DNA of 64,000 nt from Pyricularia pennisetigena (taxonomy: Eukaryota > Ascomycota > Sordariomycetes > Magnaporthales > Pyriculariaceae): the NCBI RefSeq assembly GCF_004337985.1, contig NC_043743.1, positions 3,394,543 through 3,458,542 of the forward strand, in the 5' to 3' direction. Position 1 is the stretch's first letter. Each line of letters begins with the position of its first letter. Under the pieces are notes generated by a model, which searched no databases, had not been told where the DNA came from, and worked only from the letters and a program-made list of their open reading frames with translations. The position numbers were made by a program, and so were the translations under genes. Shown piece by piece: positions 1 through 12,837 of the stretch.

Positions 1-1747
1 ATTTACCTATTATACAGGCGTAATTAGAGATAACGTTATTTCGAATAAGGATATCGCACCCTTTAACCTCTACACAAAACGAATGTTTAACGGTATTTAG
101 GCGTCCCCACGTTTTGCGATACTTATCGTACAAGGTATTTTTTCATAATACGCTCCTTATATTATAATGCATAAGGCCATTAACGATATTTGTTCCAAAC
201 GAGGGGATATACAAAACGTTATTTAACGTAACCTTTTTAAATTCGTCAGTTTTTTGGCCGTAACGGATCTATATTTTCACGATTCCGGTGCCTATAAACT
301 TAACAGGCCCACCTCCTATACCGATTTCGACTGTAAAACCGGGGGTTTAATCGGTAAAAAATTGCTTATTTGCAAAAGTATGGTGCGTATTACCTGTATT
401 ATACAGGATAAGGTAACCTAGTTTCCAAAGGTTGAGGGTCCCTTTTACGCCGCGTCCAAACTTCGTTATAACTTTAAAATTAGTTGCTAAAACTTGTAAT
501 TTTAACGTTTTACCGGTATTATCGGGTTCCGAATCCGATTCCGAACGTAATCTTATAATTCCGTTGATAGCGGAATTAACCTCCTGTTCCAAAGCGTTAT
601 ACGTTGCGTATTCGTTAACCTCACCTGGAATTAAACCCGTAAATAATCCCAAATCCATGGAAATTAGGGACTTTCCAGCGGTTGATTCGCTGGAGGAGGA
701 TTTAGTATCTTTTGCAAAAGCGGAATCCGAATTTGAATTTTTATTACTTTTTTTCGTGATTTGAAGGTGTTTTCCTACCCATTATTTTCCTTTTTAGCGC
801 CTTTTTAGCGCTTTTTTTATTCGATTTTCTGCCTTCAAACCTATAATTAGCAGCCTTAACCGTTGTAAAGCCTGTAATCGAATTTTCGGATATAAGGTCC
901 GCCATAGGGTATTGCAAATTTAATTTCTCCGAATTTTGGCCTATAGCTTGCAAGGCCGGTTAAGTAATCCGTTAGTGTTTGGTCCAAATAAGGAATATCC
1001 TTTCCAGGGCCCGTAGGAATTATTTTCGTACATTTACGGGGTTAATACATACGTTAATATTCATTAATTTAACTATCAGTAAGTTAAAACGGTTGTTAAA
1101 CTCAGGTATCAATCCTGAAAATTTTGAAGAATTTAAAACGTGGAATTCCCGATAAAGCGAATCTCGGTTAATTTCGGGTGCAACGGAATAATTATTTTCC
1201 AAGGTTTTATTCGCCGTTACGGCGTTGGAATACCATATAATAAATATTGAAACTTTCTTAATTTAACTGTTTTTTATAATTTATAATAGGATTAGTTACT
1301 CGTATTCCTGTGAAATATAACTAATGTTAGAGTTGGAATTGAACTTATCTGCTTTTATAACCCTAAACTATATTATTATCGCCTATTTCCATAAATCGTA
1401 TTCGCTGACCCCTACTAGTTTACAATTTTCGGGGAAGGAAAATACCCGTTTCGATAATTTTTTACCTATCTCGTCACCTAAAATTTAATTACTAAATGGA
1501 TTAAAGGGTGCGGTAACGGGTTTAATTTCCGAATTACTATTTAAATTAGCGGAATTACCGTTTTTTAGTTTTAATAGGGCAGTTAATTGTTAGATCTTCT
1601 TTTAAAATTAATCCATCTACGTAATAAACGCTTTTAATTGCAGGTTTTGGGCCTGTATTTTAGCGCTCAAAACTTCGATTAGGCCGGGGTTAAGCCCTTT
1701 ATTTGTTGAGATTGGCCTGGAAGCCCCGACATAGGGCTGTTTTCCAT
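1..1747 (-). pseudogene. Copia-A gag and start of protease, degenerate (C1)
   Basis: Reading leftwards from a start codon at 1747, the translation matches the gag of the other copies in this window, including the conserved segment SVAPEINRDSLYREFHVLN near 1100-1200 (consensus SVAPEISRNSLYREFHALN) and a basic stretch near 800-960 rich in Lys/Arg. Gag would package the element RNA. At about 300-420 the sequence reaches the protease region (LILYNTGNTHHTFANKQFF), where the catalytic DTG has become NTG. Several TAA/TAG stops at Gln positions break the frame. It is recognised by comparison with sister copies, not as an intact gene. Confidence 0.75.
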
Positions 1748-2115
1748 TGTAGGGTAGCTTAAATTATAATTGCAATTCGCTCATTTATAGCTATAATTAA
1801 TGAACCTAATCGCCTAAAGGTAAATAAATACCGTATTAAATCTCGGCTTGGCTATACCGTTTGCATTCTAACCAGTATAGGCCTATAATTGCCAATTATA
1901 GGGCACATTGCTATTTTCAATGGTCGAAATCCATTAAAATACAGAGTTAGAATCCCTAAAAACCGCAATTAATGGGTGCCCTGGTATTTGTACCAATCCA
2001 GGTGCACGTAACGAATTTAATTCGTTAAATGGGTGCAGGGTAACTTGCAGGGTACTGTGCAGGGTAGCGTGCAAATATCGTGGAGGGTAACGAGCCAATT
2101 AACGCAATTCCGCTT

Positions 2116-3931
2116 TAGTCTCAGGGCTTATCCCTGAAGCCCAGAGCTGCACAATTGATCCACTTCTCTCCATTTCGTGGCTCAGTTGCGGCTTTGCAAT
2201 GTACCTGTAAGTCCATCCAAAAAACGCTTTGGTTCAGGTTTGAGGACAATTTGTTGATTTTCGCCGTTTATAGCGGTATTTTTGGCCTTTTTTCAACCGA
2301 CACTCCTTTATTATTCCACAATTAAGCAAAATATTGAAAAAAGAAAATATCGTTAAAAATAGCGTTTAGTACCGCTGTTAGCAGCGATTTGATTTATTCT
2401 TTTACTTGTTATAACGGTCGAATTGGATACCACCTGCCCTTAATCCGTTGATGGCGGTACTGCTTTTTCGATTTTTTCTTTCGATTTTCGATTTTTTTTA
2501 ATATTATTTTTCTTTTTTAACCAAATTTTATAATTTTTGTACGTGGAGGATCGTATATATATATGCCGCTATAATAAGCTTCGCTATATATACCGTATTA
2601 TATAAGCAGTTAAATAAGCGGATAGGCAAAGTATATACTGTTTTATATATAATTTACAATGGAAATTCGTTTATATTTTTACCAATTTTAACGATAATGA
2701 AATCAAAGTTTCAGAGATTCAATTACGTATATAAATAAGCTTCCAGGTCTCATTCAATCTATAATATCGGCTTTAAAGACTGTTGAGTAAGAAAAAATGC
2801 TAAATGTGTATTTTATAAATCTTTTTGCTTTATTTAATTAAATTTATATTATTTTTGTTTTGCAGCCAGAGTCTATGGTTTCTGCACGTAGGGGGTGGTA
2901 TATATACATTTAGTATAGTACTCCAGTTTGGTACGTATACCCGATTATATAAGCCGTTAAATATGCGGATAGGTACTGTATATCTATTTTTATATATAAT
3001 TTACAACCGAAATGCTTTTACATTTTTACTAATCTTGACATTAATAAAGCCAAAATTCAAAGAAGTGGATTACGTATAGAATAAACGTCAACGTTAATAT
3101 CGATTTATACTCCCGGCCTTCCTTATCTCTCTATATAAAAAGTGCTAAATTTATATTATTTTTACATTTTTTTGCTTTATTAAATTAAATAAGGTTTATA
3201 AAAAATAGGTTAGATAAGATTGATGTATAAACTTATATAAAAGTGGATAAGTTAAAGTTTTCTTCTCATTTTTACCAATATTTGCGTAAATTATTTAGCT
3301 TTTGAACAAATTGTTAGTTAATATGAAAATATTAATAAAACCTTTGTTTAAATCGATAATTGCAAGGACTTTGCAGTATTAGGTCTGCTAGGCTATAAAT
3401 ACTGAAACCTAATTTGATATTAGTATTATATACCATTATTTAAAACAAAAATTCAATATAATGAAAAATTGCAAGTTTTACTCAATATCTAAATATTTTT
3501 CCAAATACAATGGTTACAAAAACGCGGCCGGCATTGAAAAACCCAACAGGCTCCAATGAATTCAACGCAGGTTATTATATATTTTTATAACTGTTATTTA
3601 TTCTCTTATTCGAATATTTAACTGCATACTATAATTACACCATTTCTTTTTGCCATTATAATGCAAATATATTATATATACCCGCTTTCAACGGCAAAAT
3701 GCGACAAACTATCCTTATATTAACAAAATAATTATTAACGATATTGCAATATTAGGTATATTATTCATAATACCGTTACAAACGGCGAAATGCGACAAAA
3801 TGTCCTCAAACTAGAACGAGTGGGATCTTTTCGGCTAATACAATTGGTCCAAAAGCCATATGGCTAAAAGGTACATGGAGCGCTCGGTCCCCCCTGCTTC
3901 GTAGTGGGGTCTAATCTAAACACTGAAACTA
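2116..3931 (+). mobile_element. 1.8 kb TIR transposon M1 (MULE-like, non-autonomous)
   Basis: The ends are TAGTCTCAGGGCTTATCCCT on the left and, inverted, TAGTTTCAGTGTTTAGATTA on the right. The flanks are a 9-bp target duplication, attccgctt (2107-2115) and attccgcta (3932-3940), in the Copia-A leader; the undisturbed leader in other copies reads straight across this site. Long, imperfect terminal inverted repeats of about 180 bp and a 9-bp duplication are the hallmarks of Mutator-like elements. No transposase is visible. The interior is AT-rich and holds a diverged direct repeat of roughly 300 bp (about 2540-2830 and 2870-3150). Confidence 0.75.
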
Positions 3932-4359
3932 ATTCCGCTAATGGGTTTATGGGCTATTGTAAACCCTATTAAACGCATTAGAATTTTATGGGCTACTACG
4001 AACGAATACAGGGGTTTTTGGCCCTAACTCGCTAGCGTGAACCCTATTGAAATTTTTAACCAATTATAGTGGCGTGCACGATTTACAAAAACCACACCAA
4101 AAATTCTGGATTTGCAATGTAAACGATCGCTGCAATGTTTAAAAGGGCTTAAGTCGAACGCTAATTTTTTAGCGATACCTATTGTAAATACAGGGGGTTG
4201 AATGCTAAATTAGCGTTTAAAACCAACAATTTCGCACAAAAACAGCAGTATTTTCGTTAATTTAGGCGCTGTAAAAATGCGATAATAACCAAAATAAAGC
4301 ATAAACTTCAGGTTTTCCAGTAATATAAACTGCATTTCGTGGCATAAATTAAAACCTTT

Positions 4360-4373
4360 CCGGGCTTATAACC
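4360..4373 (-). other. Copia-A primer-binding site (half-tRNA type)
   Basis: Directly inside the LTR, the minus strand reads GGTTATAAGCCCGG. This complements the anticodon arm of initiator Met tRNA (CTGGGCTCATAACC) except for changes expected from RIP. Priming from an internal tRNA fragment is known for copia of Drosophila and Ty5 of yeast. The same motif sits inside the LTRs at 8609, 16884 and 37443. Confidence 0.65.
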
Positions 4374-4931
4374 TGTTAACAATATGGGTTGCTAATAGGG
4401 GCTTAGGTATTAGTGTAGGTGCGGCGTGGTGTAAATTGCGTTGTAAAAACCTGTATTATAAGGTTTAAATATTTTAAATTGTTCACTAAATTTGGGATCA
4501 ATAGATTTAATTTATTATTGGGGGAGATTTTGTTTTATTTCTCTTACATACTTTTCGACATCGAAATGGAGGTCCGCACGCCAGAAAACGTTTAGGTGCC
4601 GCACACGGTTTTCCGAAAAATCATTTTGTATGCGTTGTTGAAAAAATACCCTCATTTCCATATAAACCATTTATGGGTTCGCATTAATTTGCTGATTTGG
4701 TGAAAGTTTTAACCCGGTACAGGGTAGCTGATTTATAAGTGCAAACTGGGTGTTAAACCCGGCACAGGGTGAAACCCCACTCGCTGACACTTTAAATCGC
4801 AATTACTGCAACACATAAAATATAGCGGAAAATCCGACAGCCCCAACAGCCCCACTTCGGCACTATCTATTGTGGCTTATAGACAAATAAAAGTCGACCC
4901 ATTACATGCTAAATAACGCATATAATTAACA
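4374..4931 (-). repeat. Copia-A 5' LTR (C1)
   Basis: A 558-bp LTR with inverted ends TGTTAA...TTAACA. In LTR sense it starts TGTTAATTATATGCG and ends CCCATATTGTTAACA, immediately followed by the half-tRNA primer site. Sister LTRs of about 550-560 bp occur at 16884, 37443, 54100 and 63222. Confidence 0.85.
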
Positions 4932-4939
4932 TATTTATT

Positions 4940-6500
4940 ATCCGACTATTCGAAAAATAGAAACCACACATATTTAGAATTAAATACGAAATATTAATTT
5001 ATACGGACTATAAGCACTTAACCAATTTTACCACCGGCAAAATATTAAATAAACGATACATTGTATGGGCAGAGTTTTTACTAAACGTCAATTTTCGCTT
5101 TATTTATTGAAAAAAGAACAAAAACCGGTAGGGCCGACGCCTTAAGCAGAAAACTAAATTATAAGAATATAATACCCGAGGAAATACGAAAAACCTTGAA
5201 AATAAAAGATGATGGAAACTTTTTACCAATTTACCGAAATTTCATAACGACCAATACGCCAACCACACCAAAGGAAATACGGAAAATCCACGATAATAAC
5301 GCTTACGGATATCAAAGAATTTCCAAAATATGGAAACGGTTAAAATAGTACTACAATTTCAAAGGAATATAAGAAAAAGTACGAAAAACTATTAAAGATT
5401 GCGAATTTTGCGCAAGAAGAAAATGCGCAAAACATAAACCTATTAGGTTTCTGTAGCTTTCACCAACCTTTAGCAAAATATGGTAAACTTTTACAGTGGA
5501 TTTTATCGTTAAATTACCAATTTCCGAAAACCCATTTACTAAAGCTAAAAATAACAATATATTAATTATAATGGATAAATTCACCAAATTCGCCTGATTC
5601 CTCTTTTATACAAAAAGCACTCACCCGGAAAAAATTGTTTATATATTCCTACGAATAATTGTTAGCAACTAAGGATTTCCGGAAAGCATTATTATGGATA
5701 AAAATGAACTTTTTTACATAGAAATGTTGGAAATTTGTAATAAAATAACTTAAAACTAACCACAGATCATTTAGAGTATTCCACCCACAAGCAAACGGAT
5801 AAACAAGACGAATTAACCAAATATTGAAATAATACCGAAAATGTTATATAAACTTTAAATAAAATCACTGGGTACGACTACTACCTACGGCATAATTCGC
5901 TTATAACAATTTCAAAAATAGAAATACCAAAATAACCCCGTTTTATACCAATTGTGGATTTAATCCTACCGCATATAAAAACCAAAAATCACGACTATGG
6001 CCCTATAAACCGATAAACAAACAAACGAATTACGAAAACTTTATCGGGAATCCCAACAGGAATTAAAATTCGTACGAGAAAAAATGACCAAATACGCAAA
6101 CCAGTATCAGATAAAAGGACTATTTTTCAAGAAAAGAAATAGCGTATATCTTATTCGACTTAATATAAAAATACAACGACCAAATAGCAAATTTAATTTT
6201 AAAAGATTTGGACTTTTTAAAATCGATCAAAAAATTAGCGAAACTAAATACAAATTATTATTAATTAAAATTATAAAAATTAACCCAACGTTCCATATAT
6301 TATTATTAAAACCAGCACTATACGGTACCAATACCCAAAAAGCAATCAAAATCGACGTAAAGAAAACGTACGACGTCGAACGAAAGTTGGACCACAAACG
6401 TAACCACGGCAAAATAAAACATTTTATTAAATAGGAAAACTATAAATACGAAAAAAGTATTTGGGAACCCTTTAACCGTCTCCAAAATCGCCAGAAATTA
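4940..6500 (+). pseudogene. Gypsy-B RNase H end, integrase and chromodomain, degenerate
   Basis: The C-terminal RNase H signature ADALSRK is at 5133-5153. It is followed by an integrase zinc-finger region (CEFCA with downstream Lys/Arg, about 5400-5430) and the catalytic-core motif FTVDFIVKLP at 5490-5519, whose Asp codon is at 5499. Further on, about 6360-6475, is a chromodomain (YDVERKLDHKRNHGKIKHFIK, then ENYKYEKSIWEP), which in chromoviruses targets integration to modified chromatin. The chromodomain Trp codon is now TAG at 6432-6434, a RIP-type G-to-A change. Stops at Gln codons and frame breaks show it is inactive. Confidence 0.8.
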
Positions 6501-7378
6501 TTCCGCCAGTATTATTAGGAGTAAGATTTGAGAACAAATTAGTTAAAAAAAGGACGACCTAAAAAAATACCATTTACCATTCCTAAAAGCTAAAAGTCGA
6601 CCAAAACTCGAAACCATACCACTAAACGAATATGCGAAAAAACGATTAATACACATTATAAGCCGAAATATACGAATAAACAAATTTACCGATTAAATAT
6701 TGCGCAAAAATATTTATTTCAACAATAAAAAAGGATTTGAAGATTTATTGGAAAGGAGGAATTCCAAACAAAATTGGAATCCGGAAAAAACGACTCCAAG
6801 AACATTTCGGGAAAGTTTCGGCCGATCGCCGCCGTTCCTCCTATTTTGCCTTTTAACGTTCCACCCGATCCTATTCCTCCAAATTATTAATTCCGCGAAA
6901 CACAATTCGTATTATTTTTTTAAATTATAATTCTTTTGTTTTCGCAAACGCAATAATTTCGTCTGCTGCGTATGAGTTTGCTCGTCGGACGTCTCGACTT
7001 CCGCGTCCAGTTTGGAATATTGACGCCCGATATAACGGATTTAAACGGCAAATAAACCCAGTATATCACATTTAAAACGATTGGAACGAGTTGATTCCAT
7101 ATAACGAACGGAATCCTAGAAAAATATTTAGCAAAATGCTACGCCTTTAGCACAGCAGGGATTATAGGAAGTTATTTCGACAATATTAAATGATAATAAA
7201 AACGTCAAAAAAACGTAGCGACGTTTTGTCGACGAACGATTAAACTTTAACTTTATTACGCGATTAAATATGGCGCAGGAAAATTAGCAAAAAAGGAATA
7301 GGGAAATAAAAATGAGGATTAGGGGAGTACGGATTATTTAAAGGTTAAATGGATTTCGTTAAAAAAAAGGAAACATAT

Positions 7379-7840
7379 TATTACGACCAAATAATTGGGC
7401 CGGTACCAGTAAAGCCAGGCGGGGTTACACCCCTCCTAACGACATTTGACCAAACAAAACACCCACCGACAGGAAATAGGATTACGGGAAAGCCCAATCA
7501 CGTAATACCACGTAGTTGCTGAGGAAAATAATTTTAATAATCCCTTAGAAATTATAACCAATTAAGGGAAATAATTTCTGCGATTTGCCAGAAATTAGGA
7601 GAAATCACATTGGGAACATAATTTATACAAAACATGCTTATTACCATGTAAATAAGTTGGATTTTACCATTGCTGAACAGCAATCAAAATTATATTTTAA
7701 TTAATTTTAAGATCTACTTGAGAACGATTATAATTTCACCTCAATTATTGAAAACCCCAGTTACCCAGTCAAGACGCTTAGTTGCTTTAACCCACTGGAC
7801 TTACCCTAAAAACAGGTTACTCGATACCTTGATCGTAACA
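7379..7840 (+). repeat. Gypsy-B 3' LTR (G1)
   Basis: A 462-bp LTR starting TATTACGACC (TGTTACGACC in the sister at 55104) and ending GATCGTAACA. The two copies align over their whole length. It is joined directly to a truncated Copia-A leader. Confidence 0.75.
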
Positions 7841-8965
7841 CTAACTTAGTCGTTTAAGGGTAAATACCCTGTTAAACTTAGGACTTATTATACCATTTGC
7901 CTTTTAACGGGTATAGGGTTATAATTACCAATAATAGGGTTTGTTGCTATTTTCAGTGGTTGAAATCCATTACAATACAGGGTTAAAATGCCTAAAATTA
8001 GTAATTAGTGGCTGCCCTGGTATTTATACCAATCCAGGTGCACGTGACGAACTCAATGCGCCAAATGGGTACAGGGTAATCGGCAAGGTCTCGTACGGGG
8101 TAACGTTTGTAATATCGTACAAAGTATCGTACAGGATATCGTGCAGGGTAATGAGCCAATTACCGTAATTCCGTTAATGGGTTTATAGGCTATTGTAAAC
8201 CCTACTAAACGCACTAGAATTTTGTGGGCTATTGCGAACGAATACAGGGCTTTTGGGCCCTAACTCGCTAGCGTAAACCCTATTAAGATGTTGAATTAAT
8301 TACAATGGTATACACGATCCACGAAAACCACACCAAAAATTTTAGATTTGCAATGCAAACGATCGCTGCAGTACCTAAAAGGGCGTAAATCGAACGCTAA
8401 TTTTTAGCGATCCCTATTGTAAATATAGGGGGTTAAATGCTGAGTTAGCGCCTAAAACCAACAATTTCGCATAAAAACAGCAATATCTTCGTTAATATAC
8501 GTGCTATTAAAATACGAAAATAACCAAAATAAAATTTAAATTTCAGGTTTTCCAACGATGTAAAATGCATTTTAGTGCACAAACTAAAACCTTTTCGGGC
8601 TTATAACCTGTTAATGATATGGGTTGCTAATAGGGGCTTAAATATTAGCTTAGGTGCGGCGTGGTGCTAATTGCGTTATAAAGGCTGTAATTGCAGGGTT
8701 TAAATGCATTAAATGCACTAAAATGGTACATTAATTTCGGGATTAATAAATTCGATTTACTAGTAGCGGAGATCTTGCTTTATCTCCCTTACATATTTTC
8801 CGATATCGAAATGGGGGTCCGTACCTCGGAAAGCGTTCCGGTACCGCACACGATTTTCCGAAAAATCATTTTATATGCGCTGTTGAAAAAACACCTTTAT
8901 TTCCATACAAACCATTTTTAAATTCGCACTAATTTGCTAATTTGGTGAAGTTTTCAATTCGATAT
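7841..8965 (-). mobile_element. Copia-A leader and LTR, left part (C2)
   Basis: Minus-strand leader (7841-8608), primer site TTCGGGCTTATAACC reading in the reverse sense at 8594-8608, and the inner part of an LTR (8609-8965). The LTR breaks off at GATAT (8961-8965), where a Gypsy-A solo LTR is inserted. The missing outer part of the same LTR is found at 23684-23895, behind the second GATAT. The two parts together give about 570 bp, the normal LTR length. Gag and pol are absent; the leader end is fused to the Gypsy-B LTR. Confidence 0.75.
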
Positions 8966-9063
8966 TGTTATGGATTCGTGCCTAAGGCACGTATTACGTG
9001 ATAAGATATAGGAGCGGGTTAGGGACAATATATAAAAGGGAAAGACATTACCACGACCCGGAC
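8966..9063 (+). repeat. Gypsy-A solo LTR, left half
   Basis: Begins TGTTATGGATTCGTGCC and matches the first 98 bp of the Gypsy-A LTRs at 45625 and 53105. It is flanked on the left by the target duplication GATAT (8961-8965). It is interrupted at GACCCGGAC (9055-9063) by a MULE-like transposon; the right half resumes at 23583. Confidence 0.8.
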
Positions 9064-9312
9064 TAATCTCGGTGCTCAGACTAGACCCCCCTGCTCCGCA
9101 ATAGGGACCGAACGCTCCATATACCTTTTAGCCACATGGGTTTTCGACCAATTATATTAACCGAAAAAATCGCGTTCGTTCTAGTTTGAGGACATTTTGT
9201 CGCATTTCGCCGTTCATGGCGGTACCACCAACGATAATTTCTCGCATCTCGCCGTTGATAACGGTATTATTAATAATATACTTAATGTGCGATATCGCTG
9301 ATTGTTATTTAC
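9064..9312 (+). mobile_element. MULE-like TIR transposon, left end of a split copy
   Basis: Starts TAATCTCGGTGCTCAGACTA, the same end as the right terminus of M1 and the left terminus of M2, and carries the subterminal repeats built on CGCATTTCGCCGTTTATAGCGG. It breaks off near 9312 at the junction with Copia-A gag. Its partner end is at 23116-23582, and the 9-bp target duplication flanks the pair (9055-9063 and 23583-23591). Confidence 0.75.
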
Positions 9313-12300
9313 ACCAGGTAACCTAATTTTAGGTGACGGGATAAATAAAAAACTATCGAAACGGGTATTTTGCTTCCCCGAAAATTGTAAATTAATAGGG
9401 GTTAACAATTACAATTTGTGGAAACAGGCGTTAATAGTATAATTTGAAATTATAAAAACAGCGGAATTTATTTTTAACCTTGAAATTGGGTATACTCTAC
9501 CGGAACACGAGCAATTAATATTATTATTACTTTGAAAAAACAGTTTAACCAAAGAGTTTTTAAAATCTATCACATAATATCCCAACCCCGTAACGGTTTA
9601 TAAAACCCTAGAAAATAATTGATCCGTTGCACCCGAAATTAGTCAAAATTCATTATATCGGGAATTCCACGCTTGGAATTTTTCGAAATTTAAAGGATTA
9701 ATACCTAAATTTGACAATCGTTTTAATTTACTGGTAATTGAATTAGCGAATTTTAACGTGCAAATTAACCCCGTAAACGCACCAAATCAGTATTTACAGG
9801 CTTGGGAGGGGATATTTTTTATTTGGACCGAACGCCAACGCAATACCCAACGGGCTTTGCAGGTAATAGGCCAAAATTCGGAAAAATTAAATTTGCAATA
9901 CCTTATAGCAGATTCTATATCCGAAAATTCGGTTTCAGGTTTTATAACGGTTAAAACCGCCAGTTATAGGTTTAAAGGCAGAAAAACTGGTAAAAAAACG
10001 CTAAAAAAGGCGCCAAAAAGAAAAATAATGGGCAGGAAACCACCTTTAAATTACAAAAAAAGGGTAATAAAAACTCTAATTCGGATTTTGCTTTTCTAAA
10101 AAATACTAAATCCTCCTCCAGCAAATTAACCGCTGGAACGTCCATAGCTTTTATGGATTTCGAATTATTTACAGGTTTAATTCCAGGTAACGTTAACGAA
10201 AGCGCAACGTATAACGCCCTGGAACAGGAGGTTAATTCCGCTATTAGCGGAATTATAAAATTACGTTCGGATTCGGATTCGGAAACCGATACCGGTAAAA
10301 CGGTAAAATCACAGGTATTAACAGCTAATTGTAAGGAGATTGCGAGATAGAATAAGCTTAATCTTAAGCGCGGGGAAAGGTGGATCACGTATAAGGCTGA
10401 TGGAACGTTAAAATGGCAGATAACCGTTTGCTAGCGGGTAATAGAGATGATATATTGTTGCACAATCGATTCGTTGAATCGTTGAATCGATAAAGGTATA
10501 AAGGTGATAAATCTAAGGTTAAGTTATGAATCACGTGTTCGAATCCGTAGGTGCAGATCTTCGATCCGGATGTCCGGAATGCGGGGTCACGTCATATGAT
10601 TTGGCCTGATTTATGTGACTGACCTGCCGACCTATTGAGCCTAACGGCCCATTGAACCTAACGGCCTATTGTGCTAATGTATGCACAGATAATCTGCGAC
10701 CACAACGGGATTTGAACCCACGCATTTCAACAACGTATAAATAATATAGATTATGGTACGTGCATTATACCATTAAGCTAGATTAAATATGACGTATTTG
10801 TTTTGTTGTTGAAACTATGAACAAAGACGTGATATATAAAGCTTTGTGTGTATAAACGCGTAAACGTTTTGTTTGTTATTTATCTATTTATTCGATGCAG
10901 GGTGACTCATAAAATTAGCCCGTGCTAGCCGTTATAAGATAATGCAGGGTAGCTAATATAAATAGCCCTGTGCTAGCCATGTTCACACTAATTTTAAGGT
11001 TAAAACGAAGCTTGGACGCGGCGTAAAAAGGACCCCTGAACTTTGGAAACTAGGTTACCCTATCCTGTACGATACAGGTAGCACGCGCCATATTTTTGCA
11101 AATAAGCAATTTTTTACCGATTATACCCCAGGTTTTATAGTCGTAATCGGTACAAAAGGTGGCCCTATTAGGCCTATAGGCACCGGAACTGTAAGAATAC
11201 AGGTCCGTTACGGCCAAAAAACTGACGAATTTAAAAAGGTTACGTTAAATAACGTACTATATATCCCCTCGTTTGGAATAAATATCGTTAATGGTTTTAT
11301 ACATTATAATACAGGGGGCGTATTATTAAAAAATACCCTTTACGATAGGGATCGCAAAGCATGGGGACGTTCAAATACCGCTAAACATTCGTTTTGTTTA
11401 AACGTTAAAGGGTGCCATATCCTTTTTCGAAATATATCAAAAATTTCAAATTACGCCTGTATAATAGGTAAATGTAGCACCATTTTTAGCATAACTTTAC
11501 AGGGGGTTACGAAGGGCTACGCAGCCCCGTGGGAACTAAAACTAAATAATATAAACCCCGAAAATTACGAGGATTATAAAATTTACACCGATTCGGAACC
11601 GGAAGAAAATATGGTAACGGAAGAGCTAAATCCCGAACAAATTACGGAAATAGCCGTAAATTCACCTGTAACGCAGAAATTTAGCGGTAAAAGCCCTGAA
11701 AGTCCACGTCAAGTATGGCTCCGTAGGCCCGGTACACCGTTAAGTGACCCTTTTATACAGCCTAATACAAAAGGGATTATTTCCGAAAAAAAGGGGTTTC
11801 CCACACAAAAGATCCGTTGTTAAAAGCTTTTTTATTATCTGATTTAAGGCAGGCCCTTGTAAATTAACTCCTTTCAAAATTATAACGGATTACAGACGGT
11901 TGGTTAACCGCTAAAGGAAACGGAATTACAGGCGATTATAACAAAATCCAGGCCTAAAAAGCCCTATTATGGCACAGGCGTTTGGGGTATATAGGGTTAT
12001 TATTCCTAAAAAAACCGCTAAAATTATAAAAAGTTTACCTAATTTCGACAAAATTGGGGCAATTACCTGTATTGTTTACGTTAAAACCATCTTTATTAGG
12101 CGGACAAATAAGGTCGCACTCTTTAGACCCCTTAATATTTTCGATTTTATAAAAAGTAATATAATAACCTTTAAACCAAATCCTTATAAAAAAAAGCCCG
12201 TATTTTTATTATGAATGGACCGAAAATCACGTTTTCGATGGTCGACCCCGTTAAATAATAAAGCCGGACCTACGGTTTTAATGGTTATTAAAAGCTTTTT

Positions 12301-12837
12301 TAAGGTTGATAAACTATATACGGGCGCTACCCCCTAGATTTTCATTTCGATACGGGGCACGAAGTTAATATAAATCTTTAAAATTGGTTTAAAAGCAAAA
12401 ATGTTGATTTTAGCATTTCTAATCCCTATAACCACGGCCAAAACGGATTAACGGAACGGTTCGTCAAAATTATTTTGGATACGCTTCAGTTTACCATTAT
12501 AACGGCGGGTTTACCATTATATTTAAAATGTTATTTACTGCCTACCATAATTAATTTAATTAACCGTATAAAAGTAATTAATAGGGACTTAACATTTTAC
12601 GAGGAATTCAGTTCCGAATTCCAACCTGGATTACCGCATAAACCGAATTTAGGGTATTTTCGGGTTTACAATATTATATACCAGGTTATTATACCGCTGG
12701 AAAAGCGCCAAAATTTTAATAAATTGGTTCCCCGCACCGAAACGGTGAAACTTTTAACCCATTTATTAAATTCTACAACGTTGGTCTACGCACCCGCTGA
12801 ACGGGCCGTATATAAAACCTTTACCGTAAAATTGTAA
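9313..12837 (+). pseudogene. Copia-A gag, protease and integrase, degenerate (C3)
   Basis: Gag runs to about 10329 and is resumed at 10988 after a T insertion. The aspartic protease site reads ILYDTGSTRHIFANKQF, with DTG at 11071-11079. The pre-integrase zinc region is recognisable near 11970 (WHRRLG-type) and 12068 (CIVYVK, second Cys now Tyr). The integrase core follows: a FLLxxDRKSRFRW segment near 12190-12240 with the Asp, a HFDTGHE segment near 12340, and NHGQNGLTER near 12431 with the Glu. Stops at former Gln codons interrupt the polyprotein. Integrase would insert the element DNA; here it cannot be made. Confidence 0.8.
10330..10987 (-). mobile_element. T element copy a (TG...CA, tRNA-like)
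   Basis: A 658-bp insertion with ends TGTAAGGAGA and GCCATGTTCACA, flanked by a perfect 5-bp target duplication CTAAT (10325-10329 and 10988-10992) inside Copia-A. Read in the element's sense (minus) it holds a hairpin-forming left end and tRNA-like A and B boxes; the B box here is mutated (GGTTCAAATCC). No coding capacity is evident. Five full-length copies occur in the window. Confidence 0.85.

Larger units (their letters stand above)
1..4931 (-). mobile_element. Copia-A retrotransposon copy C1 (5' half, RIP-degraded)
   Basis: Minus-strand Ty1/copia element running from its 5' LTR (4931 to 4374) through a leader of roughly 0.8 kb and gag to the window edge, where it is cut at the start of the protease/integrase region. 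The leader is interrupted by a 1.8 kb TIR transposon at 2116-3931. The same order of LTR, primer site, leader and gag occurs in the plus-strand copies at 16884 and 37443, which defines the family. Stop codons fall mainly at former Gln codons, so the copy is dead. Right of 4931 lies an unrelated gypsy element. Confidence 0.85.
4932..7840 (+). mobile_element. Gypsy-B chromovirus, 3' part (G1)
   Basis: Plus-strand Ty3/gypsy element missing its LTR, gag, protease and most of reverse transcriptase on the left. In order it holds the end of RNase H, the integrase zinc finger and catalytic core, a chromodomain, a non-coding 3' region and the 3' LTR (7379-7840). A second copy of the family lies at 36687-37442 plus 54664-55548 and confirms the 3' region. 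The left edge abuts the Copia-A LTR exactly at its terminal CA, so the boundary may be an old insertion with lost flank. Confidence 0.8.
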
